From an uncultured Lachnospiraceae bacterium (GTDB lineage: Bacteria; Bacillota; Clostridia; Lachnospirales; Lachnospiraceae), in NCBI GenBank assembly GCA_903789615.1, contig CAIFEV010000010.1, positions 8,566 to 72,565 on the forward strand: a stretch of DNA of 64,000 nt. Reading direction: 5' to 3'. Below, piece after piece: positions 17,581-25,931 of the stretch. The notes beneath the pieces are model-generated. The model had not been told where the DNA came from, did not search any database, and worked only from the letters and a program-made list of their open reading frames with translations. The stretch's first letter is position 1. The number at the start of each line of letters is the position of its first letter. Both the position numbers and the translations under genes were made by a program.

Positions 17581-17992
17581 CAGCGGGATTTCTTTGGAGA
17601 TGTTCATTCCGATGCGCGATGTGTCCCCGGAAAGAAACTCTGTCATCGGGAATATCTGGCAGCCTTGAAATTTGATGATTTTTTCACCTTCACGAAACAG
17701 GCCTATCATCGGAGCATTTCAGGCTGAAGAATTCCCGATGATAGAAAACCCTTCTGGAAGGGAAATGAATCAGCGGAAATGTCTGTAACTTGCTATTTTG
17801 ATGACGGAAAGACCTTTTTGGGGTCAAAATCGCATCGGAAGCAGGCACAGAAAGAAATTTCCGCTGACAGGCATCCAGAGGGAAGGGCAGGAAAGCATCG
17901 GGATTACTCATATAACTTGCTTCCCGATGCGCGGAGGAATCCGGATAGGGGCGGCTGTCATCGGGGATGTATCACGAGTCAGTTTCCCGATG
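17581..17992. repeat. 63-bp-period hairpin array L2, seven units
   Basis: This array fills most of the 17535-18070 gap. First half-sites CATCGG/CAGCGG start at 17581, 17644, 17707, 17771, 17833, 17896 and 17959. Second half-sites start at 17609 (CCGATG), 17672 (TTGATG), 17735 (CCGATG), 17798 (TTGATG), 17861 (CCGCTG), 17924 (CCGATG) and 17987 (CCGATG). Spacing between half-sites is 28 bp (27 once) and unit spacing is 62-64 bp. At 17644/17672 the change to TTGATG keeps pairing through G-U wobbles. Some loops contain AACTTGCT. The same family occurs upstream of btuF. Confidence 0.85.
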
Positions 17993-18070
17993 CGCGGCGG
18001 CTTTGGAGGAAAGCCGGCGGCAGCCCGGATTGGATCCCGCATCCGCTTCAAAAGAAAAAGGAGCAGATCA

Positions 18071-19180
18071 ATGTCTGATTTTCAGGTCCACGGCGGGGAT
18101 GTGTACCGCCGGAGAGGTATTCTTGATTTTTCAGCCAATATCAATCCGCTCGGCATGCCGGAAAGCGTGCGGGAGGCGGCCATTCAGGGAGTGTGCGGAT
18201 CGGAGTACTATCCGGACCCGGAGGCAGAGGAGCTGAAAGCGGCCTGTGCGCAGGCGCTTGGCGTGTCAGAAGATATGCTTGTCATGGGCAACGGGGCCGC
18301 CGAACTCATCCGGGCAATTCCGGAAGTGCTTTGTGCGAAAAGACGCAAAAGAAGCGGCGGCAGTCCGGTGACAACAGTCGGCGGCCTTGTACTGCCTTGC
18401 TTTGGCGAGTACGCGGCGGGGATGCGTCTTTCCGGAATGGATATCCGGGAGATCGCCTTTGAAGACGCGAAGGATGGAAAAATTCCGGAGGGCACAGATC
18501 TCGTATTCCTGGGGAATCCGTCCAATCCCGACGGAAGATGGTTTACGCGCCGGGAACTCACGAAACTGGCTGCGGAAAATCCGCAGACGAGACTGGTCAT
18601 TGATGAGAGTTTTCTGCCATTTGCCAGGGAGGCGGGAGAGGTGACGTGCGTGCCGTGTCTGAGAGAGTGGCGGAATCTGGCGGTTATCCGGTCGTTCACG
18701 AAGATTTACGCGATGCCGGGGCTGAGACTGGGAATCCTGCTGACGGCGGACGAGGTGTTCGGGCGGCAGGTGAGGGAATGGCTGCAGCCGTGGACGGTGT
18801 CGCTGCCGGCGCAGAAAGCCGGGACGGCGGCGCTCTTAGAAAACGGATTTGTCAGACGGACGGTGGCGTTTCTGGAAGAAGAGCGGCCGCGGATGGCGCG
18901 GGAGATAGGAGACCTTCCCTTTGTGGACCGCGTGTTTCCGTCGCCGGCCAATTTCCTTCTTTTTCACGTGAGAGAGAGCAGGCCGCACCGGCTGTACCGG
19001 GTGCTTCTTGAAAAAAACATTCAGGTGCGGGACTGCAGCAGCTTTGCCGGAATGAGCCGGCTGGATCTGCATGCCGGGGAGACGGGCTGGTACAGGACGG
19101 CCATCCGGACCCGGGAGGAAAATGAGAAGCTCCTTGAAACGATGCGGGAAGCGGCGGATATACTGGATATACTCAGGTGA
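18071..19180 (+). CDS. cobD: L-threonine-O-3-phosphate decarboxylase
   Basis: The 369-aa PLP enzyme of the class I/II aminotransferase fold makes (R)-1-amino-2-propanol phosphate for CbiB. It opens with HGGDVYRRRGILDFSANINPLG, typical of CobD, and has RSFTKIYAMPGLRLG containing the PLP lysine. The ATG at 18071 follows AAAAGGAGCAGATCA; the reading upstream runs through the repeat array. It is separated from cbiB by 536 bp of repeats but stays on the same strand. Confidence 0.88.
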   Translation: MSDFQVHGGDVYRRRGILDFSANINPLGMPESVREAAIQGVCGSEYYPDPEAEELKAACAQALGVSEDMLVMGNGAAELIRAIPEVLCAKRRKRSGGSPVTTVGGLVLPCFGEYAAGMRLSGMDIREIAFEDAKDGKIPEGTDLVFLGNPSNPDGRWFTRRELTKLAAENPQTRLVIDESFLPFAREAGEVTCVPCLREWRNLAVIRSFTKIYAMPGLRLGILLTADEVFGRQVREWLQPWTVSLPAQKAGTAALLENGFVRRTVAFLEEERPRMAREIGDLPFVDRVFPSPANFLLFHVRESRPHRLYRVLLEKNIQVRDCSSFAGMSRLDLHAGETGWYRTAIRTREENEKLLETMREAADILDILR

Positions 19181-19279
19181 GTGCGCACAGCTGCCGCAGG
19201 AGCACGGGTGACACCTCGCGCAGCGGCCGCCAAAACCGTTTCAAACCACAATGTCGGGCTTTCTCTCGCCTTTCTTCTG

Positions 19280-19288
19280 TGGTAGAAT
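19280..19288 (+). promoter_or_regulatory. Extended -10 promoter element for thrS
   Basis: TGGTAGAAT at 19280-19288 matches an extended -10 (TGnTAnAAT) about 70 bp before the thrS start. No clear -35 was found, and no T-box sequence (GGTGGTACCGCG-like) is present in the 175-bp leader. Confidence 0.5.
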
Positions 19289-19355
19289 CGAACGCGTAAT
19301 CCGCCGGTAGCGGAAATCAAATCGGATCGAGTGCGGTCCGGAAGGAGTAAGTGCA

Positions 19356-21134
19356 ATGGAAAAAGAGGAATTTGCAGCCGTTTATCGTCACTCCATGGCC
19401 CATATCCTGGCCAAGGCAGTCATCGAGATTTTCGGCAGGGAGAACGTTCAGTATGCGATCGGCCCGCAGATTGCGGACGGATGCTACTATGATTTCGTTC
19501 TTCCGCGCGCGGTGACACAGGATGATTTCGACACCATCGAGAAGAAGATGCGCGAGATCATCAGGAGACGCGAGGACTGGACGCGCAAAGAAGTGAGCCG
19601 CGGCGAGGCGCTGAAGATCTTTGCGGGGCAGAAGTTCAAGACCGAGTTGATCGAGGATCTGCCGGAAGACGAGGTTATCACGGTTTATTATACAGGCGAT
19701 GATTACGTGGATCTGTGCCGCGGACCGCACGTTGACAACTCCCAGGAACTCATGAACGTGGCTTTCAAGGTGAAGTCCGTGTCCGGAGCGTACTGGAGAG
19801 GCGACGAGAAGCGCGACAGCCTGCAGAGAATCTATCTGTATGTGTTCCAGAACAAGGAAGATCTGAAGGCTCACCTGGCGCTGGTGCGCGAGGCGCAGGA
19901 ACGCGACCACAAGAAGATCGGTCCGCAGCTTGACTTGTTCATGTTCAACGAGACGGCCCCGGGCATGCCGTACTGGCTGCCGCGCGGCTGGAAGTCCTAC
20001 CGGGCTCTGGTAAAGTACTGGAGAGAAGTGCATGACCGTCACGGCTATCAGGAAATCTCCGCTCCGGTCATCAACAACAAGAAGCTCTGGCTGATCTCCG
20101 GTCACTGGGCACATTATCAGAACAACATGTTCATCGTCCCGGGCACTACGATGGATCTGAGCGCGGACGATGTCATGGCGGCCAAGCCGATGAACTGCCC
20201 GAACGCGATGATGACCTACAAGAGAACGGTTCACTCCTACAAGGAACTGCCGATCCGCTACAACGAGCTGGACGTCATTCACAGAAAAGAGAAGTCCGGC
20301 GAGCTGAACGGCCTGTTCCGTGTTCAGGAATTCCGTCAGGACGACGACCATACATTTGTCACAGAGGATCAGATTGAGTCCGAGATCGATGACGTTATGG
20401 ACATCGCCGATCAGATCTACAAGACGTTCGGTATCACCTACCGCGCCGAGCTTTCCACCCGCCCTGACGATTACATGGGCGACATCAATGTGTGGAACAA
20501 GGCTGAGGCGGCGCTTCGCCGGATTCTGGACAACAAGTACGGCGCCGGCAACTATGAGGTTAACGAGGGCGACGGTGCGTTCTACGGCCCGAAGATCGAC
20601 CTGCAGATGAAGGATGCGCTCGGCCGCGAGTGGCAGACCGGCACAATTCAGCTGGATTTCCAGCTGCCGCATAACTTCGGCCTGACCTACACGGCGCCGG
20701 ACGGCAGCCTGAAGCAACCGGTTGTCATTCACCGCGCGATCTTCGGCTCCATCGAGCGTTTCATGGGCATCCTCATCGAGAACTTCAAGGGCGCTTTCCC
20801 GTTCTGGATGTCTCCGTATCAGGTCGGCATCGTTCCGATCCGCACCGAGCACAACGAATACGCGCGCAAGGTTGAGCTGATGCTCGCCGACAAGGGTATC
20901 CGCGTCGAGTCCGACTACGCCGACAAGAACATGAACGAGAAGATCAAGGCGTTCCGCACCTACAAGGATCCGTACGTTCTGGTCATCGGCGACAAGGAAG
21001 TGGCAGACGGCACCGTTTCCGTCACCGTCCGCGGCCAGAAGCAGCAGCTCCACGGCGTGCCGCTTGAAGCCTTCGTGGCAGCCTGCGACAGGCAGAACAA
21101 AGAGCGCACACTGGAGCTTGTAAACCAGTTCTGA
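19356..21134 (+). CDS. thrS: Threonine--tRNA ligase lacking the TGS domain
   Basis: The 592-aa class II synthetase begins almost directly with the editing domain (RHSMAHILAKA at residues 11-21; DLCRGPHV further on). The N-terminal TGS/N1 domain of about 60 residues found in the common 640-aa form is absent. Catalytic-domain motifs are visible: ELPIRYNELDVIHRKEKSGE, RVQEFRQDDDHTF and HRAIFGSIERFMGILIE; the anticodon-binding domain closes the protein. The start at 19356 has GGAAGGAGTAAGTGCA upstream, so the short form is genuine. Codon use is strongly biased, as in highly expressed genes. Confidence 0.93.
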   Translation: MEKEEFAAVYRHSMAHILAKAVIEIFGRENVQYAIGPQIADGCYYDFVLPRAVTQDDFDTIEKKMREIIRRREDWTRKEVSRGEALKIFAGQKFKTELIEDLPEDEVITVYYTGDDYVDLCRGPHVDNSQELMNVAFKVKSVSGAYWRGDEKRDSLQRIYLYVFQNKEDLKAHLALVREAQERDHKKIGPQLDLFMFNETAPGMPYWLPRGWKSYRALVKYWREVHDRHGYQEISAPVINNKKLWLISGHWAHYQNNMFIVPGTTMDLSADDVMAAKPMNCPNAMMTYKRTVHSYKELPIRYNELDVIHRKEKSGELNGLFRVQEFRQDDDHTFVTEDQIESEIDDVMDIADQIYKTFGITYRAELSTRPDDYMGDINVWNKAEAALRRILDNKYGAGNYEVNEGDGAFYGPKIDLQMKDALGREWQTGTIQLDFQLPHNFGLTYTAPDGSLKQPVVIHRAIFGSIERFMGILIENFKGAFPFWMSPYQVGIVPIRTEHNEYARKVELMLADKGIRVESDYADKNMNEKIKAFRTYKDPYVLVIGDKEVADGTVSVTVRGQKQQLHGVPLEAFVAACDRQNKERTLELVNQF

Positions 21135-21201
21135 CGCGGGATGAGCGGCAGCCTGCAGTGAGCTCGCCCGGTTCTGTCCGGAATATACAGTATGAAAAAA
21201 T

Positions 21202-21241
21202 GGCATCTGCTCCTGAAAGGAAGGGGCGGATGCCTCTTTTT
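21202..21241 (+). terminator. Intrinsic terminator of thrS
   Basis: GGCATCTGCTCC pairs with GGGGCGGATGCC around a short loop, followed by CTCTTTTT. It lies 67 bp past the thrS stop. The next 180 bp up to the radical SAM gene hold no other feature I can support. Confidence 0.85.
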
Positions 21242-21424
21242 ATGGGCTCAGAGAAAGATCCGGGCCGAAAAACCATCTGACATCCGGTTCCGGGAATGGC
21301 AATGCAGGCGCCGCACGCGAAAGTCGGCATGGTGAATCTGGAACCGGCGGTACTGATTCCTTGGAAACATTTCGAACAATGGCGTATGATTAAAGAAAAG
21401 ATTCAGAAAATGTGAGGAACAGAT

Positions 21425-22594
21425 ATGGACAGGACAACAGGCAGAATGGATGCGGACACACGGCATATCAGCTCGGTTCTGATAAAACCGGCGTCTTCGC
21501 AGTGCAATCTTGCCTGCACATACTGCTTCTATCATGACGAGGCAGAAAACCGCGGGACGCCGACATTTGGCATCATGTCGGAGGAGACGGCGGAGCGCAT
21601 TGTGCGCAGGATTCTGGGCCAGGGCCCGGGCACGTACACGTTCGCCTTTCAGGGAGGAGAGCCGCTGCTTGCCGGAATCCCCTTTTTCAGGAATTTTTTC
21701 CGGCTTGCGGAAATGTATGCCAGCAATGCTTCCCGGCTTCAGTTTCTGGTTCAGACCAACGGGACGCTGCTTACGGCAGAGTGGTGCCGGCTTTTTGCAA
21801 AACATCATGTCCTTGTCGGCGTGTCGCTTGACGGACCGCAGGCCGTGCACGATGCATACAGAAAAACGGCGGATGGGAAGCCTTCCGGCAGCCGGGTGGA
21901 ATCCGGGATACGTTTTCTGGAGCAGGCGGGATGTGAGTTTAACATTCTCACCGTCGTCACGGCGCAGACAGTTTCTGATGTCCGCGAAATCTATCGTTAC
22001 TTTATGGCAAATGGCTGGAAGTACCAGCAATATATTCCGTGCCTGGACCCGATCGGCAGCGGAGAAAAGCACGGCATCTGGCTGAAGGATGAGCAGTACG
22101 GAGAATTTCTTATTAGCCTGTTTGACCTCTGGTATAAAGACTGGAAGAAGAACCGGGCACCGTATATCCGCGAGTTTGAAAACTGGATTGGAATTCTGAT
22201 GGGAAGGCGTCCGGAGTCCTGCGCGATGAACGGAATCTGCAGCATGCAGTGTGTCATAGAGGCGGACGGAAGTGTATACCCGTGTGACTTCTACTGTCTG
22301 GACGAGTGGAAACTGGGAAATATCTGCTCCGGCCCGCTTAAGAAACTGACAGACACAGAAAAATTGGAACGGTTTATCAGAGAATCCGTCAGATGGCGCA
22401 GCAGGCGGTGTGAGGCCTGCCCGTACCGGATACTCTGCCGGACAGGCTGCCGCAGAGACCGCATTCCGGACGGAGAAGGCGGATATATCAGCCGGTACTG
22501 CCGGTCGTATCAGACGTTTTTTGCAGCTTGCGGGGACAGAATGAAGGAAGTCGCAGACTATTTGCTGCAAACCGGGAGAGATTCGATTGTATGA
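21425..22594 (+). CDS. Anaerobic sulfatase-maturase-type radical SAM/SPASM protein
   Basis: The 389-aa protein has the radical SAM cluster motif CNLACTYC (CxxxCxxC, about residues 23-30), FAFQGGEPLLAG (GGE motif) and a C-terminal SPASM region rich in Cys (CSMQCVIEADGSVYPCDFYC and CEACPYRILCRTGC). This matches anSME, which oxidises Cys or Ser to formylglycine in sulfatases. No sulfatase gene is in the window, so the substrate must be encoded elsewhere or be another peptide. ATG 21425 has GTGAGGAAC upstream. It is convergent with the DUF438 gene. Confidence 0.82.
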   Translation: MDRTTGRMDADTRHISSVLIKPASSQCNLACTYCFYHDEAENRGTPTFGIMSEETAERIVRRILGQGPGTYTFAFQGGEPLLAGIPFFRNFFRLAEMYASNASRLQFLVQTNGTLLTAEWCRLFAKHHVLVGVSLDGPQAVHDAYRKTADGKPSGSRVESGIRFLEQAGCEFNILTVVTAQTVSDVREIYRYFMANGWKYQQYIPCLDPIGSGEKHGIWLKDEQYGEFLISLFDLWYKDWKKNRAPYIREFENWIGILMGRRPESCAMNGICSMQCVIEADGSVYPCDFYCLDEWKLGNICSGPLKKLTDTEKLERFIRESVRWRSRRCEACPYRILCRTGCRRDRIPDGEGGYISRYCRSYQTFFAACGDRMKEVADYLLQTGRDSIV

Positions 22595-22680
22595 AAGGCC
22601 TGAGACGCTTTCCCGCTCTGAACAGCTTGCGTCTGTCAGCTTTGAATTTTGCGCTTTTCAGCTCTGTATTTTGTTCCTGT

Positions 22681-22974
22681 CAGCGGAAATGATTTTGCGT
22701 GGGCAAATCGATGATTTTTTGCCCGCTTTTGGCAGTTTCCGTCATCGGACAAGCAAGTTACAGGATGTTTCCGCTGTCGATCCCCCTCAAATCAGCCTTT
22801 AAAATCATCAAAAACACGGCTCCTGGCTGCTTCCGATGAAAGCCGCTTCGCGGAAAACGAAAAAACGCATCGGGATTGACGGCAGAAAATCAATCCCGAT
22901 GCGTCAAATAAGCCTGGACACAAGTCCGGACAACTGTCGTTCATCAAAAACAAATATATACGCAAATTCCGATG
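22681..22974. repeat. 63-bp-period hairpin array L3
   Basis: This array occupies the 434-bp gap between two convergent genes. Half-sites: CAGCGG 22681, CATCGG 22743 with CCGCTG 22771, CATCAA 22806 with CCGATG 22833, CATCGG 22868 with CCGATG 22896, and CATCAA 22942 with CCGATG 22969. Spacing is 27-28 bp within units and about 62-63 bp between most units, with more indels than the other arrays. A loop at 22750-22759 contains AGCAAGTTAC. Confidence 0.7.
22865..22904. terminator. Perfect 15-bp inverted repeat, possible bidirectional terminator
   Basis: ACGCATCGGGATTGA (22865-22879) is the exact reverse complement of 22890-22904, with a 10-nt loop. It is the strongest unit of the L3 array and lies between convergent genes. 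On the minus strand the stem is followed by TTTTTCG; on the plus strand no T-run follows, so termination is more likely for the minus-strand gene. Confidence 0.6.
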
Positions 22975-23028
22975 CGCCAGCCGCCTTCTTGTGCCAGCCA
23001 CTTTCTTGTGCCAGATGGGCCGCTTTTG

Positions 23029-24600
23029 TCAGTCCGCAAAGTGCTCTCTTGCGAATTCCATGTCCTGTACGACTTCCAGAGTGCCCAGATAGTTGTGCTC
23101 TTTATCGCGCACAGCCATGTAGTTTACATAGACGGTGCGGCCGTTCTTCTTCATCCAGATCGGGACGCAGTCTTTTCTCCCGGCGCGGAAATCCTCGATG
23201 ATGGAGCGGACAATGGGCTCCACCTTCGGCGGATGGCAGGAGAATACTTCGCGGCCGATGGCCATGGCGGGGCGCTTGAAGACTTTCGGCCCTTCGTTGA
23301 AGAAGCGGTTGATGTTGTCCGCGTCGACGAATGTGATCTCCATCGGGATGGTGTTAAGAAGCGCCGTTAGCTGGCTGACGCTCATATGGCCGCCCGGCAT
23401 CACGACCTCTTCCTCCCCGTCGGAGGCTGCCGTTGCCTTCAGCGGGGCAGCCGTATTCAGCTGTGCGGCCGCCTGTGTCTCAGCCTTCGCCCAGGTTTTC
23501 TTAACCACGCCGAGGCAGTCGGCGTAATCTTTTGAATCCCGGTAGATGCTCATCCACTCTTCCTCGGTGAAGTTGACCGCGCAGATGGGGAAGAGAATGT
23601 TATTCTCTTTGTAGATCATTTCTTCCGCGCGCTTAAGCACGGCGCGGGCACGCTGTTCCCATGCGGCGTTTCTCTCTTCCTGACCGGCAAGAAAGGCAAG
23701 CTCGTCCCGGATCTCGTCGTCGACGGTCCACATGACGTCAGAAGGGCCGGAGATGTCGTAATTCACTTTCAGCAGCGGGTACAGAAGATCTCCTTTTTTG
23801 GCGTAGTGTATGGAGAGTTCCCGGATGCTGTCCAGGATGCCGCCGAGTTCTTCGCTGGCATCAAGCCGTTCTCTGGCCTGCGTGATCAGCCCTTCCAGCG
23901 CTTTGTTTTCCTTTTTCAGCGTGTTCAGCGGGTGACCGGGAATGGCGGAGAGGATCGCAGCGCGCTCATTTTTGTTCTTGTAATCCTTCTGCGCGCCTTT
24001 TTCCTGCGCCCGCCGCATGGAGGCAGCTACTTCTGCTTCGGCGTTGGCGATCTGTTCTTCCCTTGTTGCGCCGTGGAAGAGGGCGGAGTGGATGTCGCAG
24101 AGCTTTTGTACATCTGCCAGCGGCGTTCCTTCTTTCATCAGTTCCTGCTCGGCCTTCATGATCTCCGAAGCCTCTACGTCCCGGAAATTCCTGACGAAAT
24201 CCGCGCGGACATCGTCCAGGGATTCACCGGCGCCAAGCCGGCGCAGATAGTCTTTGAGCAGCTCCATACGCGATGCTTCAGAAGATGCTTCCGGCGCGCC
24301 TGAAGCAGACGACTGCGGTGTATCATCTCCGGCGGAGCCGGCAGCCGCGGCGGCTTTTTCCGGCATGGAGCCGGCAAGCGTAAATCCGTGCTGCATAAGA
24401 GCGGCGATGACATCTCCCATGGGAATGTTCTTCATCTTCGCGCCGCGCGGAAGAGTCATCAGCTTTCCGACCGAGTGAAGCATGGCCGGCTTTTTGATTT
24501 CTGTAAATCCCAGGTCTTCCATGATGTCTGCAAGTTCCGGGTATTCTGTCACCAGCTCGTATACAGAGCGGTTTAAATCAATTGTCTTGTTCATGATCAT
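23029..24600 (-). CDS. DUF1858/DUF438 protein with hemerythrin-like and PAS domains
   Basis: The 523-aa cytoplasmic protein reads, in order, as a DUF1858 domain (about 5-75, with TEYPELADIMEDLGF), an Ala/Ser-rich linker, a DUF438 helical domain (about 110-180), a hemerythrin-like four-helix region (about 215-350, beginning HPLNTLKKENKAL) and a C-terminal PAS-like domain (about 410-515). Proteins with this build are thought to sense redox or bind metal or cofactor, but no specific function is established. The start at 24600 has AAGGAGGTCCA upstream. It is divergent from an AraC regulator. Confidence 0.75.
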   Translation of the reverse strand: MIMNKTIDLNRSVYELVTEYPELADIMEDLGFTEIKKPAMLHSVGKLMTLPRGAKMKNIPMGDVIAALMQHGFTLAGSMPEKAAAAAGSAGDDTPQSSASGAPEASSEASRMELLKDYLRRLGAGESLDDVRADFVRNFRDVEASEIMKAEQELMKEGTPLADVQKLCDIHSALFHGATREEQIANAEAEVAASMRRAQEKGAQKDYKNKNERAAILSAIPGHPLNTLKKENKALEGLITQARERLDASEELGGILDSIRELSIHYAKKGDLLYPLLKVNYDISGPSDVMWTVDDEIRDELAFLAGQEERNAAWEQRARAVLKRAEEMIYKENNILFPICAVNFTEEEWMSIYRDSKDYADCLGVVKKTWAKAETQAAAQLNTAAPLKATAASDGEEEVVMPGGHMSVSQLTALLNTIPMEITFVDADNINRFFNEGPKVFKRPAMAIGREVFSCHPPKVEPIVRSIIEDFRAGRKDCVPIWMKKNGRTVYVNYMAVRDKEHNYLGTLEVVQDMEFAREHFAD

Positions 24601-24704
24601 TGGACCTCCTTGTCAGATTCCATGAGTATAGTACCCGGCTTTGACCGGGAGTTCCGTTGCAATGGCAACAAAATAAAACATGTGTACCGGATGAAGAGAC
24701 CTTG

Positions 24705-24719
24705 TATAATATATTTATG
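24705..24719 (+). promoter_or_regulatory. -10 box abutting the AraC start codon (possible leaderless mRNA)
   Basis: TATAAT at 24705-24710 ends only six bases before ATG 24717, so transcription from it would begin at or next to the start codon. No ribosome site precedes this ATG. No good -35 is visible. A TTG at 24657 behind GGGAG is the alternative start. Confidence 0.45.
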
Positions 24720-25907
24720 GAAAATATCGAAAAATACAATCTGCTGGCTTCCTACACGGAGGAGATCTTTTCCCTGAAGCTCACACTGGCGGATACCAGG
24801 GAGAAGGTGGAAGCTTTCAGCCGGGAACACTATTTTCATCCGCTGCAGACCTGGCTTGATCCGCAGGCGCTGCAGCTGATACTGGATCAGTCCCGTCGTG
24901 AATACTGCTATCGCTTCACGGATGCTCTCGGGCTTCATCTGGTATTTTTTTATTTTGAAAATGTGCCGGTCCTGATCGGGCCGTTCCTTACGGAACCGGC
25001 TTCCAGAGAATCCTGTGCGGCTTTAAAGCATAGGTATCCTGATCAGAATATCTCTTTGGAAGACATCCTGATCTATTTCGGCAAATATCCGGTGATTCCG
25101 GCGGAAATCCTGAACCGTCTGATTGCCGCACTCTGCGGGAAGCTGGGACTGAGCGAGCTGGAGGATCACGCCGTTTCCTATGCGGACAGAAACCGGGAAC
25201 AGCAGGAGGATCCGGAAACGGCCGCCCGCATAGCCGGTGAAGGACTGGAACATCACTACTGGATCGAAGTGATGTACATGGATGCAGTCGGAAGGGGGAA
25301 TGCCCGGGACGCCTTGCGGTATCTTCAACAGACGCAGACCCATGCGCAGATGCTCTGGAATACCGGAGGGCTTCAGATGTGCGCAGCAGGGGCGGCCGTG
25401 AGCCGGACAATGGCCAGAATCGCCGCCTACCGCGCCGGGGTTCCGGCGCCCCTGATTCACAGGATCACTTCCGGCAGTGCGAGGCGGATTACAGCCGCGG
25501 AAACGGTTGACGAAATCCGGAAGGAACAGAAGAGAGTGGTGCAGGAGCTCTGCCTTGCGGTTTCCCGCATGAGATCCGGAAAGTACTCCGCTCTGGTGCA
25601 GACAGTTCTGTATGCGCTGGAAACCGGATACGATCAGGACAAAAGCGAACGGGAGCTGGCGGATGAGATAGGAGTAACGGAGAGCTATATGATTGCGCAA
25701 TTCCGCCGGGAAACCGGGAAAACACCCGGACAGTATCTGCGGGACATCCGGATGAAACAGGCAGCCCGCATGCTCACCTCATCAGAAGAAAGCATACGGG
25801 CTGTCGCCGGGAAATGCGGCATACCGGACAGCAATTATTTTGTCAAGCTGTTCCGCGCATACCACGGATGTACACCGAGAGAATACAGAAAAAAGTACTG
25901 CGTGTAA
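24717..25907 (+). CDS. AraC-family transcriptional regulator
   Basis: This protein is about 396 aa. The C-terminal 100 residues form the double helix-turn-helix (ERELADEIGVTESYMIAQFRRETG, then IRAVAGKCGIPDSNYFVKLFRAYHGCTPREYRKKY). The N-terminal 290 residues lack a recognisable cupin; they align in outline with the second AraC protein here (28833-30041), sharing a HPLQxW/HPVQQL segment near residue 35 and RxAAYxAGVPxxLIxxITS mid-protein. ATG 24717 is chosen by that similarity. It is divergent from the DUF438 gene and convergent with the esterase operon, which it may regulate. Confidence 0.82.
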   Translation: MENIEKYNLLASYTEEIFSLKLTLADTREKVEAFSREHYFHPLQTWLDPQALQLILDQSRREYCYRFTDALGLHLVFFYFENVPVLIGPFLTEPASRESCAALKHRYPDQNISLEDILIYFGKYPVIPAEILNRLIAALCGKLGLSELEDHAVSYADRNREQQEDPETAARIAGEGLEHHYWIEVMYMDAVGRGNARDALRYLQQTQTHAQMLWNTGGLQMCAAGAAVSRTMARIAAYRAGVPAPLIHRITSGSARRITAAETVDEIRKEQKRVVQELCLAVSRMRSGKYSALVQTVLYALETGYDQDKSERELADEIGVTESYMIAQFRRETGKTPGQYLRDIRMKQAARMLTSSEESIRAVAGKCGIPDSNYFVKLFRAYHGCTPREYRKKYCV

Positions 25908-25931
25908 GTTACAGGATCTTATGAACGTCGT

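Noticed and set aside
19317-21206. 629-codon minus-strand ORF opposite thrS
   Set aside because: It mirrors thrS exactly. It results from the strongly biased GC-rich codon use of that gene, and its translation has no recognisable domain.
22587-22802. 71-codon plus-strand ORF after the radical SAM gene
   Set aside because: It overlaps array L3, has no ribosome site and shows no peptide features of a maturase substrate.
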